DNA from: Hyphomicrobiales bacterium
GTDB taxonomy: Bacteria > Pseudomonadota > Alphaproteobacteria > Rhodospirillales > JACKKN01
Assembly (NCBI GenBank): GCA_024236415.1
Contig: JACKKN010000023.1
Location: 1 to 51,333 of the forward strand
Direction of reading: 5' to 3'
Length of the DNA stretch: 51,333 nt
Position 1 is the first letter of the stretch; the number at the start of each line of letters is the position of its first letter. The notes beneath the pieces were generated by a model that saw nothing but the letters and a program-made list of their open reading frames with translations, had not been told where the DNA came from and searched no databases. The position numbers were made by a program, and so were the translations under genes. Positions 7,600 to 16,656 of the stretch are shown piece by piece.

Positions 7600-8823
7600 A
7601 TGTTGCAGGGGAAAGTTCTGGTCGCCCAGGGGGGTGGTCCCACCGCCGTCATCAACCAGTCCATGGTCGGCGTGGTCATCGAGGCGCGCAAGCTGCCCAG
7701 CGTGACCAAGGTCTACGGCGCCGAGCATGGGGTCAGCGGCATCGTCAACGAGGAATTCCTGGACCTGACCCAGGAAACGGATGCCAACCTGGAAGCCGTG
7801 GCGGCGACGCCCTGCTCGGCGCTCGGCTCGACCCGCGACAAGCCCGACGAGGCCTATTGCGCCAACATCTTCAAGTCCCTGCAGGCGCACGAGATCGGCA
7901 CCTTCTTCTACATCGGCGGCAACGATTCGTCGGACACCCTGCGCATCCTGCGCGAGCAGGCGACGGCCGTGAACTACCCGCTGCAGTGCGTGCACATCCC
8001 CAAGACCATCGACAACGACCTGATGATCAACGACCACACGCCGGGCTTCCCCAGCGCCGCGCGCTTCGTCGCCAGCGCCTTTGCCGGCGTCAACCAGGAC
8101 AACCGGGCCCTGCCCGGGGTCTACGTGGCCGTGGTCATGGGGCGCCACGCCGGCTTCCTGACCGCCGCCTCGGCGCTCGGCCGCCGCTACCCCGACGACG
8201 GGCCGCACCTGATCTACCTGCCCGAGAAGGCGTTTGACATGGACGCCTTCACCGGCGACGTGAAGCGGGTCTACGACAAGTACGGCCGCTGCATCATCGC
8301 CGTCTCCGAGGGCATCCACGATTCGTCGGGCGAGCCCATCGTCACCAAGCTGGCGTCCAAGGTGGAACACGACGCCCACGGCAACGTGCAGCTTTCCGGC
8401 ACCGGCGCCCTGGCCGACCTGCTGACCGACCACGTCAAGAGCACCGCGGGCATCAAGCGCGTGCGCGGCGACACCTTCGGCTACCTGCAGCGCTCGTTCC
8501 TGGGCTGCGTCTCGGATGTGGACCAGCGCGAGGCCCGCGAGGTGGGCGAGAAGGCGGTGCAGTTCGCCCACTGGGGCAACGCCGAGGGCCATACCACCGG
8601 TTCGGTCACCATCCACCGCATCGGCAACTACGCCACCGAGTACCGCCTCAGCGAGCTGGCCGACATCGCCGGCAAGACCAAGGTCATGGCCGACGAGTTC
8701 ATCGACAACGTCAACCACGACGTCACCCCGGCCTTCGTCGACTACCTGCGGCCCCTGCTGGGCAGCGACATGCCCACCGCCGGCCGGCTGGCCTCGCCGT
8801 CGGTGCCCAAGGTCAACAAGTGA
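7600..8823 (+). CDS. pfp: pyrophosphate-dependent 6-phosphofructokinase
   Basis: Phosphorylates fructose 6-phosphate to fructose 1,6-bisphosphate, probably with pyrophosphate as donor, and is reversible; cytoplasmic, glycolysis/gluconeogenesis. The 407-residue protein starts MLQGKVLVAQGGGPTAVIN. The phosphate-donor loop reads GGND (106-109) and the catalytic segment is PKTIDND (134-140). The lysine in that segment, where ATP enzymes have glycine, marks PPi use. MGRHAGFL follows further on. A strong ACAGGAGG site sits 9 bases before ATG 7600, which excludes the longer frame upstream. The small gene at 8828 begins 4 bases after the stop and is probably co-transcribed. Confidence 0.9.
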   Translation: MLQGKVLVAQGGGPTAVINQSMVGVVIEARKLPSVTKVYGAEHGVSGIVNEEFLDLTQETDANLEAVAATPCSALGSTRDKPDEAYCANIFKSLQAHEIGTFFYIGGNDSSDTLRILREQATAVNYPLQCVHIPKTIDNDLMINDHTPGFPSAARFVASAFAGVNQDNRALPGVYVAVVMGRHAGFLTAASALGRRYPDDGPHLIYLPEKAFDMDAFTGDVKRVYDKYGRCIIAVSEGIHDSSGEPIVTKLASKVEHDAHGNVQLSGTGALADLLTDHVKSTAGIKRVRGDTFGYLQRSFLGCVSDVDQREAREVGEKAVQFAHWGNAEGHTTGSVTIHRIGNYATEYRLSELADIAGKTKVMADEFIDNVNHDVTPAFVDYLRPLLGSDMPTAGRLASPSVPKVNK

Positions 8824-8827
8824 GCCG

Positions 8828-9172
8828 ATGGTGGCCAAGCGCAACCCGCTGAAGCTGAACAAGCTTCAGCTTCGCACCCTGGCCCTGGCCCAGGTCCTGG
8901 CCCGCGAGCCGGGCCTGGCCAGGCAGGACGCGGACAGCGGCGAGGCCACCCTGCTGCACATCCCCAAGCCCCACGGCAACCACATGCACGTGGGGGCCGT
9001 GGTGGTTTCCATGCGCGACGCCAGCGGCCTCGACAACCCGGCCGTCTGGCTGGCGCTGGAGCGCAAGGGCCTGGCCCGGCCCGGCGACGGCCTGACCCGG
9101 GTCCTCACCGCCGCCGGGCTGGCCTATGACACCGGCTTCTCCGACGCCCTGACCAGCCCGTCGGACCACTAG
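8828..9172 (+). CDS. hypothetical protein co-transcribed with pfp
   Basis: Protein of 114 residues starting MVAKRNPLKLNKLQLRTL, 4 bases after the pfp stop. It has no signal or membrane segment. A central histidine-containing stretch reads HIPKPHGNHMHVGAVVV, which could bind metal or a phosphate, and the first 25 residues are a basic helix ending LAQVLAREPG. I do not recognise the family with certainty. Tight linkage to a PPi-phosphofructokinase suggests a role in sugar-phosphate or PPi metabolism, but that is inference from position only. Confidence 0.7.
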   Translation: MVAKRNPLKLNKLQLRTLALAQVLAREPGLARQDADSGEATLLHIPKPHGNHMHVGAVVVSMRDASGLDNPAVWLALERKGLARPGDGLTRVLTAAGLAYDTGFSDALTSPSDH

Positions 9173-9181
9173 ATTTCAGCC

Positions 9182-10291
9182 TCAGTCCGGCGCGCCGATG
9201 GCCACCGGGCGCACCGGCGACCCGGCGTGGCCGCGCGCGCGCAGGGGCAGGATCATGGTGCACGACGTCCACACCCTGGCCGCCGCCAGGTCGTCCAGCT
9301 TGGCGTTCTGGATCTGGTGGATGCCGGCCTGGGTCAGGTTCTGGTGGTGGATGACGAAGGGCAGCCCCCGGTCCATGCCCTGGGGCGGCATGGTCTTCTG
9401 CGCCAACTGGCCCTCGGCCACCGGGTCGGTGAAGGGGTTGTCCAGGGCGACCAGCACCACGGCCCGGTCCTGCAGGTACCGGGCGCCGTCCTCGGACAGG
9501 CCGGGACCCATGGTGTAGTACCGCTTGGCCGTGTCCGGGTCGGCCCAGTTGTCGGACCAGCCGGTGTAGATGTAAACCACGTCGCCCGGCAGGATGCCGC
9601 GCCAGCCCAGGCCCTGGGCCTTGACCATGGCCTCGATGTCGGCGGCGGTGACCATCTGTCCCGGCGCCAGGGGCTTGCCGCCGCCCAGGTGGGCGCGGGC
9701 GTCCAGCAGCACCGCCGAGGTGACGATGGGCGGCACCTGCTCGATGCCCAGCTTCAGCAGCGGCGAGTCGGCAGTCGGCTTGACGTCCTTCTGGCCGTAG
9801 CCGCCGTAGTAGTGGGCCTGGTCCACCGGCGCCTCGCCCTTGCCGTCCCAGACCTGGTCGTAATAGGCGAAGTGGCCCAGCGCATCCATCTGCGTGCCCT
9901 GGGCGCCCGGCTCGCCGCCGTCCACCTGCTCGCCGTTGAAGGCGTGGCGGGTGCCGGGCAGCGAGATGGTCGGCGTGTGGGTGTACGAGAGCGGCCGGCC
10001 GAACGGGCTGAGCGGCATGGTGTTGGACCGTTCGTGCGACAGCTCGAAGGCCCGCGCCCCGGGCGCGGTCATGTGGTACGCGCAGCGGGCCCAGGTGCCG
10101 GGGCCCAGGGTGTTGGCCATGCCGCGCTGGTCACCGGCCGGCCAGGGCGGCGCCGGCACGGCGGACCTGGACGCGGCGACGGCGGCCTGCTGGGCCGGGT
10201 CGCCGGCCGCGGCCGGCGCCGCGGACAGGATGCCGGAAGCGATCAGGGCGGCCGCCGCCAGGGCGCCGCCGCGGAACGTGTGATGGAACAT
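9182..10291 (-). CDS. secreted cyclase family hydrolase
   Basis: Member of the cyclase / kynurenine-formamidase-like metal hydrolase superfamily, 369 residues. An N-terminal Sec signal (MFHHTFRGGALAAAALIASG, cleavage near APAAAG) sends it to the periplasm, which is not general for this family. The family metal motif HxGTHxDxxxH appears as GTQMDALGH, with Gln in place of a histidine; this variant is known in part of the family, but metal binding should not be assumed. The C-terminal half carries PGDVVYIYTGW and LPFVIHHQNL, also family-like. ATG 10291 has a GGGGAGG ribosome site. Divergence into an amide or lactone hydrolase is possible; the substrate is not evident. Confidence 0.78.
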   Translation of the reverse strand: MFHHTFRGGALAAAALIASGILSAAPAAAGDPAQQAAVAASRSAVPAPPWPAGDQRGMANTLGPGTWARCAYHMTAPGARAFELSHERSNTMPLSPFGRPLSYTHTPTISLPGTRHAFNGEQVDGGEPGAQGTQMDALGHFAYYDQVWDGKGEAPVDQAHYYGGYGQKDVKPTADSPLLKLGIEQVPPIVTSAVLLDARAHLGGGKPLAPGQMVTAADIEAMVKAQGLGWRGILPGDVVYIYTGWSDNWADPDTAKRYYTMGPGLSEDGARYLQDRAVVLVALDNPFTDPVAEGQLAQKTMPPQGMDRGLPFVIHHQNLTQAGIHQIQNAKLDDLAAARVWTSCTMILPLRARGHAGSPVRPVAIGAPD

Positions 10292-10359
10292 GGAAGCCTC
10301 CCCGTTATCGTTATCCCAAAAAACATAGGAACTGCCGGCCAGGGACGCCACGGATTCCT

Positions 10360-11565
10360 TCACCGTCGCGGCGCCAGCCCCCGCCCGGCCAGTCCCAGCA
10401 CCAGCACCGGCAGGATGGCGCCGGCGGCGGCCACGGCCAGGCCGGCGGTCCAGGCCGCGGGCTCGGTCCGGCCGCCCATGCGCTCGATCACCAGGCCGAC
10501 CAGGAACGGCCCGCACATGCCGCCGGCGAAGCCGACGAAGGCATACAGCGCCAGGGCGGTGCCGCGCACCGGGGCCGGCGCGTACTCGACGATGCCGCCG
10601 GCCAGGGTCGCCGTGTCGGCGAAGCTGGTGACGCCCCACACCACCATCAGGGCGTAGAACAGCAGGAACGGCCCCTGCACGGCCAGGACCAGCGACAGGG
10701 CCATGACCGTGGAGGCCGCGGCGATGGCCATGACCAGGCGCCGGCGCCGCTCGCCGCCGGCACGGCGGGCGGCCCAGAAGCTGGCCAGCGGCGACAGCAG
10801 CGAGGTCAGCATCACCAGCAGCGGCATGTTCCATTGGGCGTAGGCGGCGTTGGCCGGCAGGGAGGCCGAGAAGAACAGGGCCGCCACCAGCCAGCCGCGC
10901 ATGCCCATGATCTCCACCGAATGGCCCAGGGAGGCCGCGGTGTAGACCACCACCCCCGGCGTGCGCAGGACCGTGCCCAGGCCGCCGGCCCCGGCCACGG
11001 CCACCGGCCGCGACGGCGCCACGAACAGCAGCACCGACAGGAACGCCAGCGCCGAGCCCACCCCCGAGGCGACGAACAGCCATGGCCAGGGCGCCCAGCC
11101 CTGCAGCAGGGCCGCCAGCAGGAAGCCGCCGGCGCTGCCCAGCGCGAACATGGACGGGAAGAAGGCGGTGGCACTCTGGCGCGCCTCGCCCTCCAACTGG
11201 TCGGCCAGGATCTTGAGCCCGGGCATGTAGATCCCGGCCAGGCCGAAGCCGGCCATCAGGCGGAAGACCATGGCGGACCAGAACCCCTCGGCCACCAGGG
11301 CCATGCCGAACCCGGCCGCCGCGCCCACGGCCAGCGCCACCAGGACCACCCGCCGCGGGTCCACCCGGTCGGTCAGCGACGACAGCACCGGCGCCGACAG
11401 GGCATAGCCGCCGAACACGGCCCCGGTCAGCCAGCCGCCGGCGGCCTCGCCCAGGTGCCAGGTGTCCAGGATCTGCGGCAGCACCGCCGCCGGCGCCAGG
11501 AAGCCGGTCATGTTCAGGATCAGGGCGGCGGACAGGGCCGCGGTCAGGCGACGCTCGGGGGTCAT
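10360..11565 (-). CDS. MFS transporter
   Basis: Major facilitator superfamily carrier of about 401 residues with twelve predicted helices. It starts MTPERRLTAALSAALIL, and the conserved loop between helices 2 and 3 reads SSLTDRVDPRRVV. Another in-frame ATG at 11589 would add 8 residues; neither has ideal ribosome-site spacing. Stops at 10360, 68 bases before the start of the secreted cyclase gene downstream, so the two may share a transcript. Substrate cannot be inferred; the helices resemble the CynX/NarK-like cyanate or carboxylate group only loosely. Confidence 0.82.
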   Translation of the reverse strand: MTPERRLTAALSAALILNMTGFLAPAAVLPQILDTWHLGEAAGGWLTGAVFGGYALSAPVLSSLTDRVDPRRVVLVALAVGAAAGFGMALVAEGFWSAMVFRLMAGFGLAGIYMPGLKILADQLEGEARQSATAFFPSMFALGSAGGFLLAALLQGWAPWPWLFVASGVGSALAFLSVLLFVAPSRPVAVAGAGGLGTVLRTPGVVVYTAASLGHSVEIMGMRGWLVAALFFSASLPANAAYAQWNMPLLVMLTSLLSPLASFWAARRAGGERRRRLVMAIAAASTVMALSLVLAVQGPFLLFYALMVVWGVTSFADTATLAGGIVEYAPAPVRGTALALYAFVGFAGGMCGPFLVGLVIERMGGRTEPAAWTAGLAVAAAGAILPVLVLGLAGRGLAPRR

Positions 11566-11631
11566 GACCCCTTTATGCCGCAACGACATGACGGTGGCGA
11601 GTCAATGAAGATGTTAAGAAAGGGGATGCCG

Positions 11632-13209
11632 CTAGCGCGTCGTGAAGCTGTTGACGACCGCGTTGCCCAGCACCGGGTTGCGGGACAGGCTGCTGGGAAC
11701 CTCGTTGCCCGTCTCGGTGCTGAACGTCTGGATCTCGTAGTTGCCGCTGGCGTCGGTGGTGCGGGCCACGTAGATCTCGCCGGTCTTGACGATGGTCCGC
11801 TCGCGCCGGCTGCCGGACGAGTCGGTCCAGGTTTCCCGGCTGAACTGGGTCCCGTTGCTGCTCCCGCTGGATTGGCTGTAGGTCGTCGACCTGCCGTCGG
11901 GATAGGTGAAGGTGGTGGAGCGGTCGCCGGCGCTGTCGATCCGCATGGTCGAGGTCATGCCGTCCGGCCAGCTGATGGTGAAGGTTTCCGACATCGGCTT
12001 GCCGACGTTGCCCGGATAGGAAATGACGTCGTGCTGGACCTGGGCGCCGTCCTTGCGCACGATGGTTTCCGTGTAGGACGAGCTGTCCTGGACGCTGCGT
12101 TCCGTCGTCCGCGACGCAGTGCCGTTCTTGTCCTTCTTCCAATCGATGAAGGTGCCGACCGGGTCGCGCAACACGTCGGCCCGGTCCGCGTCGACGTCGT
12201 TGCCGTGGGCGTGGGCGTGGGCGATGTCGGCCAGGTTGGCGGGTGGCGGTGGGCCGGCATCGGTCTCGGTCGCCGCCGCCGTAGGGGCGGCGGGCGCCTT
12301 GCCGTCGAGGCCCGGGAAGGCCTCGCGCAGGGCGTCGCCGAGCTGGTCCTTGAACTCGTCGGCGGTCAGGCCCCCGTCCCCGCCGCCCTGGTTCGCCGTC
12401 GGGGTGGCGGCGGGCGCCGGGGTGGTGGCGGCGCCTGTGTCACCGCCGGTGTCGCTGGTCGCCGCCGGGGTGCCGCCGCCACGGCCGCTGAAACCGGTGT
12501 CGGCGGTGGTGCCGCCGAACTGGCGGTCGAAGGCGTCGCGCACGGCCTGGTTCTCTTCCGGCGTGGCCTCGCGGTTGGGGTTGTTCAGCACCCGCTCCAC
12601 CGCCCCCCGGGGGTCGCGCAGCACGTCGTCGTAGGCCTCGCGCAACAGCTCGTCGCGGGACTTGCCCTCGGTGTCGCTGGCCATGCGGTCGAACAGGTTG
12701 TCCAGCACCGCCTCGCCCAGCACGCCGTCGATGACCGCCTGGTCCGGGGTCATGGGCCGGCCCGAGGCGTCGCGGGCCACGCGGGCGGAATCGGCCCCAT
12801 CCCCCGCGCCCGTGCCGTCCGGCGTGCCGTCGCCGCCAGCCCCGGTGCGCCCGGCGATGGCGTCGCGGCCCTGGCGGGCGCGGTTGACGGCGTTGATCTG
12901 GTCGCGCACCCCGGCCGGCGGGCGGTTGATGCCGGGGACCATGCCGCCGGGGCGGGCCGGCGGCCGGGCGATGCTGGGCGGACGGTTGCGGCCGGTGCCC
13001 TCGGTGGCCCGCCCGGCCGGACGGGCACCGCCGCAGCAGGCCTCGGCGCTGGCGAACAGGGCGCCCGACGGGTCCACGGCGGCGCGCTCCGACAGGCCCA
13101 TGGCCAGCGGCAGCACGGCGGCACCGAGCGCGACGGTGGCAAGGACCCTGGTTACCCCATGATCGCGTTCCTCGACGTTGCAACCGGAACTGGTTCCAAA
13201 CCCCAGCAT
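11632..13209 (-). CDS. large secreted low-complexity protein, unknown function
   Basis: About 525 residues, starting near MLGFGTSSGCN at ATG 13209 (an ATG at 13332 would add 41 residues). A signal-like helix (RVLATVALGAAVLPLAMGL) lies near the N-terminus. Then come a Pro/Gly/Arg-rich stretch, a region of acidic helices (DELLREAYDDVLRDP and PEENQAVRDAFDRQFGG), and a long Thr/Ala/Gly linker. The last 170 residues consist of short strands that repeat PDG or DG turns (for example WPDGMTSTM, YPDGRSTTY), suggesting a beta-solenoid or YD-like fold. I do not recognise the family. The layout resembles secreted scaffold or adhesin-like proteins, but that is only a shape comparison. Confidence 0.7.
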   Translation of the reverse strand: MLGFGTSSGCNVEERDHGVTRVLATVALGAAVLPLAMGLSERAAVDPSGALFASAEACCGGARPAGRATEGTGRNRPPSIARPPARPGGMVPGINRPPAGVRDQINAVNRARQGRDAIAGRTGAGGDGTPDGTGAGDGADSARVARDASGRPMTPDQAVIDGVLGEAVLDNLFDRMASDTEGKSRDELLREAYDDVLRDPRGAVERVLNNPNREATPEENQAVRDAFDRQFGGTTADTGFSGRGGGTPAATSDTGGDTGAATTPAPAATPTANQGGGDGGLTADEFKDQLGDALREAFPGLDGKAPAAPTAAATETDAGPPPPANLADIAHAHAHGNDVDADRADVLRDPVGTFIDWKKDKNGTASRTTERSVQDSSSYTETIVRKDGAQVQHDVISYPGNVGKPMSETFTISWPDGMTSTMRIDSAGDRSTTFTYPDGRSTTYSQSSGSSNGTQFSRETWTDSSGSRRERTIVKTGEIYVARTTDASGNYEIQTFSTETGNEVPSSLSRNPVLGNAVVNSFTTR

Positions 13210-13340
13210 ACACCATTGAACCCCCGCCGACCAACGCCGGCAACGGTCGCGGACGCCCGAAAACGCTGATTTCTTGAATGAGCAATCCGATTCAACAGAT
13301 TGTTTTTGCAGAATTTGAGAACTAATACTCAAACCCTGCG

Positions 13341-13359
13341 GGCGCGCGGGCCGCGCGCC
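13341..13359 (-). terminator. GC palindrome after the amidase gene
   Basis: Nine-bp arms (GGCGCGCGG / CCGCGCGCC) around one central base, immediately after the amidase stop. There is no T tract on the minus strand, so a terminator role is uncertain. Confidence 0.3.
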
Positions 13360-14754
13360 TCACATCGCCGGCAGGGGCGCCGGATGGACCCGCTCATAGG
13401 CGCGGCAGGCGCGCAGCACCAGGGCGTCGTCGAACATGGGGCCGACCACCTGCAGCCCCGCCGGCAGCCCGGCCGAGGTCAGGCCGCAGGGCACCGAGGC
13501 CGCCGGCTGCTGGGTCAGGTTGAAGGGATAGGTGAAGGGCGTCCAGTCGGGCCAGCGTTCCTGGCTGGCCGGGTCCGACAGCTCCTCCCCCGCCGTGAAG
13601 GCCGGGATCGGCAGGGTCGGGGTCAGCAGCAGGTCGTATTCGGTGTGGAAGAACTTCATGCGCTGGCCGATGGCGAAGCGGGCGTCCATGGCGTCCATGT
13701 AGCGGTCCAGGGAATAGGTCGCCGCCTCGGCCGCCACCTCGCGCAGGCCCGGGTCCACCAGGTGGTGGCGGTCCGCGGGCAGCATGGCCATGATCCGCGT
13801 GGTGCCGGCATACCACAGCACCCGGAACACGGCGGCGGCGTCGGACAGGTCCAGGCTCACCTTCTCCACCGTCGCCCCCTGCCCGGCGAACACGGCCACG
13901 GCGGCCTCCACCAGGGCGGTGATCTCGGGGTCCGTGGCGCCCAGGCCGATGTCGGTGCACCAGCCGATGCGCAGGCCGGCGACGCCGTCGTCCAGGCCCT
14001 CCAGGTAGTCCCGGCCCTCGCTGGGGATGGCGGTCCAGTCGCGCGGGTCGGGCTCGGCCATGACGGTCAGCATCAGGGCGGCGTCGGCCACGGTGCGGGC
14101 CATGGGGCCGACGTGGGCCAGGGAGCCGAACTTGCTGGTGGGGAAGGCCGGCACCCGGCCGAACGAGGGCTTGAGGCCGACGATGCCCGTGAACCCGGCG
14201 GGAATGCGCACCGAGCCGCCGCCGTCGGTGCCGATGTGCAGGGCGCCCATGCCCGTGGCCGCGGCGGCCGCGGCGCCGCCGCTGCTGCCGCCCGGCGTCT
14301 TGTCCGGGTTCCACGGGTTGCGGGTGATGCCGGTGCGCGGCGCGTCGGTCACGCCCTTCCAGCCGAATTCGGGCGAGGTGGTCTTGCCCAACAGCACCGC
14401 GCCGTGGGCGCGCAGGCGCGCCACCGAGGGCGCGTCATCGGCCTGCGGCCCGGCGTCGGGCGCGGCGGAGGAGCCCCAGCCCGTGGGCCAGCCCCTGGCC
14501 CAGACCACGTCCTTGACCGTGGTCGGCACGCCGTCGATGCGGCCGCAGGGCTCGCCGCGGCGCCAGCGCGCCTCGGACTCCCGCGCCGCCGCCAGGGCCC
14601 CGTCGCGGTCCACCAGGCAGAAGGCGTTGAGGGTGCCGTCCACCTCCTCGATGCGGGCCAGCGCCGCCTCGGCCGCCGCCACCGGCGACAGGTCGCCGCG
14701 GGCGTAGAGGTCGACCAGCTCGACGGCGGACAGCAGGGCGGGGTTGTCGGTCAT
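13360..14754 (-). CDS. amidase (amidase signature family)
   Basis: Second amidase of the window, 464 residues starting MTDNPALLSAVELVD. The triad is Lys81 (TTVKDV), Ser157 (TPGGSSGGAAAA) and nucleophile Ser181 (GTDGGGSVRIPAGF). The SSGGA and GTDGGGS signatures are canonical, unlike those of the amidase at 3.9 kb, so the two are not recent duplicates. The start at 14754 has GGAAAGG 8 bases upstream. It is divergent from the hydantoinase-B operon with about 135 bp between, which may hold both promoters. GatA itself is unlikely without gatB/gatC. Possible substrates include N-carbamoyl or amide intermediates linked to the hydantoinase-like gene. Confidence 0.9.
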   Translation of the reverse strand: MTDNPALLSAVELVDLYARGDLSPVAAAEAALARIEEVDGTLNAFCLVDRDGALAAARESEARWRRGEPCGRIDGVPTTVKDVVWARGWPTGWGSSAAPDAGPQADDAPSVARLRAHGAVLLGKTTSPEFGWKGVTDAPRTGITRNPWNPDKTPGGSSGGAAAAAATGMGALHIGTDGGGSVRIPAGFTGIVGLKPSFGRVPAFPTSKFGSLAHVGPMARTVADAALMLTVMAEPDPRDWTAIPSEGRDYLEGLDDGVAGLRIGWCTDIGLGATDPEITALVEAAVAVFAGQGATVEKVSLDLSDAAAVFRVLWYAGTTRIMAMLPADRHHLVDPGLREVAAEAATYSLDRYMDAMDARFAIGQRMKFFHTEYDLLLTPTLPIPAFTAGEELSDPASQERWPDWTPFTYPFNLTQQPAASVPCGLTSAGLPAGLQVVGPMFDDALVLRACRAYERVHPAPLPAM

Positions 14755-14889
14755 GGGAGGGGCCTTTCCTGGCGGGGTGGGAAAGCGCGAGTATAGGGGC
14801 CGCCCCGCGGCCAGGGAAGCGGCGAAGGCCCCTGTTGACAGGCGCCGCGCCGGCGGCCCACGATCGCGGTCCCGGAAAGGAAATCCAAC

Positions 14890-16656
14890 GTGACCGAGAC
14901 CATCGACCCGATCTTCGTCTCCGTGCTGCAACGGCGCCTGAAGGCCATCACCGCCGAGATGGGGCTGACCCTGCTGCGCACCACCCGCTCGCCGATCCTG
15001 AACGAGGCGCGGGACTTCGTCACCGGCCTCTACGACGCCCAGGGCCGCATGCTGGAGCAGACCGAGTACATCCCGGTGCTGGCCTTCGCCCTGCAGCCGG
15101 TGTGCGAGCGCATCGCCCGCGACTTCGCCGGCGACATCCACCCCGGCGACGTGTTCCTGCACAACGACGTATTCAGCGGCGGCAACCAGAACAACGACGT
15201 CGCCGCCTTCAAGCCCGTGTTCCACGGCGGCGAGCTGGTGGCCTGGGCCGCCTGCAAGGGGCACCAGGCGGACATCGGCGGCGCCGTGCCCGGCGGCTAC
15301 AATCCGGAAGCCCGCGAGGTCTGGCAGGAGGCGTTCCGCATCCCGGCGGTGAAGGTGATCGACCGCGGCAAGGTGCGGCGCGACGTCTGGGCCCTGGTGT
15401 TCGCCAACGTGCGCCTGAAGATCGTCGAGGACGACCTGCGCGCCCAGATCGGCGGCTGCACCGTGGGCGAGCGGGCCCTGACCGCCCTGTTCGAGCGCCA
15501 CGGCGGCGCCCGGGTCCTGGCCCACATCGACGCGCTGTACGACAGCACCGAGCGCATGGTCCGGCGCGAGATCGCGCGCATCCCCGACGGCACCTACCAC
15601 GGCGAATCCTGGGCCTTCTACGACGGAGTCGCCGACGGCACGCGCATGAAGATCGACCTGGACGTCAGCGTGGCCGGCGACACCGTGACCTTCGATTTCA
15701 CCGGCTCGTCGCCGCAGACCCCGGGCTTCGTCAACGCGCCCTATGCGGCCACGGCCTCGGCCGTGATGCTGACCTTCCTGATGCTCATCGACCCGGACCT
15801 GCCGCACAACCACGGCCTGACCCGCCCGGTGCGCATCGTCAACCCCGAGGGCAGCTTCCTCAACGCCGCCTTCCCCGCCGCCACCACCTTCGGCAACTCC
15901 CTGACCGGGCCCACCTCGGACGCCATCTTCCGCGCCTTCTCCCAAGCCCTGCCCGACATGGTCAGCGCCGGCTGGAACCGCATGCTGGGCTTCACCGTCA
16001 CCGGCCAGGACCCGCGCCGCAACGGGGACGGGAACGGCAGCGGCAACAAGTACGTGGACATCCTGTTCCTGGCGCTGAAGGGCGGCTCGGGCGCCACGCG
16101 CGGCGCCGACGGGTATGACCACATCGGCCTGATCAACTGCGCCGGCGGCATCCTGGCCCAGGATTACGAGATGTTCGAATTGCAGGACCCCCACATCCTG
16201 CGCCGCCACGAGTTCGCCCGCGATTCCGCCGGGCCCGGCCAGTGGCGCGGCGGCCTGGGGGTGGAGACCGAATTCGTCATCGACGGCGAGGACGTGACCG
16301 GCATTGCATTTGGAGATGGGGTCGAGGACGAGGCCCGGGCTTTCGGCCTGTTCGGCGGCGGCCCCGGCACCGCCAACCGCATCGTCCTGCGCCAGCCCGA
16401 CGGCGGCGAGCGCGCGCCCAAGGCCAAGGAGATCATCCGCGGCATCCCCCGCGGCACCGTCTTCTTCCAGCACGCCGGCGGCGGCGGCGGGTACGGCGAC
16501 CCGCGCCGGCGCCCGGCCGAGCTGGTGCGCCAGGACGTGGTCAACGACCTGCTGTCCGTGGACGCGGCGGCGCGGGATTACGGCGTGGTCCTGGACCCGG
16601 CGACCCTGGCCGTGGACGAGGCGGCCACGGCCCGGCGGCGCGGGGCCGGGTCGTGA
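14890..16656 (+). CDS. hydantoinase B / oxoprolinase family protein
   Basis: Homologue of the B subunit of ATP-dependent hydantoinases, 5-oxoprolinase and acetone/acetophenone carboxylases; 588 residues. Family landmarks include RDFVTGLYDAQGRML near residue 42, PGDVFLHNDVFSGGNQNND, DFTGSSPQTPGFVNAP, and the glycine-rich C-terminal GGGGGYGDP. The GTG start at 14890 follows a GGAAAGGAAA site. The partner A subunit (ATPase domain) normally adjacent to it is absent here; instead a VOC protein and an adenylate-forming ligase follow, each overlapping by 4 bases. That may mean a carboxylase whose A subunit is encoded elsewhere, or a reduced system. Confidence 0.9.
   Translation: MTETIDPIFVSVLQRRLKAITAEMGLTLLRTTRSPILNEARDFVTGLYDAQGRMLEQTEYIPVLAFALQPVCERIARDFAGDIHPGDVFLHNDVFSGGNQNNDVAAFKPVFHGGELVAWAACKGHQADIGGAVPGGYNPEAREVWQEAFRIPAVKVIDRGKVRRDVWALVFANVRLKIVEDDLRAQIGGCTVGERALTALFERHGGARVLAHIDALYDSTERMVRREIARIPDGTYHGESWAFYDGVADGTRMKIDLDVSVAGDTVTFDFTGSSPQTPGFVNAPYAATASAVMLTFLMLIDPDLPHNHGLTRPVRIVNPEGSFLNAAFPAATTFGNSLTGPTSDAIFRAFSQALPDMVSAGWNRMLGFTVTGQDPRRNGDGNGSGNKYVDILFLALKGGSGATRGADGYDHIGLINCAGGILAQDYEMFELQDPHILRRHEFARDSAGPGQWRGGLGVETEFVIDGEDVTGIAFGDGVEDEARAFGLFGGGPGTANRIVLRQPDGGERAPKAKEIIRGIPRGTVFFQHAGGGGGYGDPRRRPAELVRQDVVNDLLSVDAAARDYGVVLDPATLAVDEAATARRRGAGS

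Noticed and set aside
13360..16473. Apparent 1,037-codon minus-strand frame extending the amidase upstream
   Set aside because: The upstream two thirds are antisense to the hydantoinase-B gene. The amidase starts at 14754 with its own ribosome site and conserved N-terminus.
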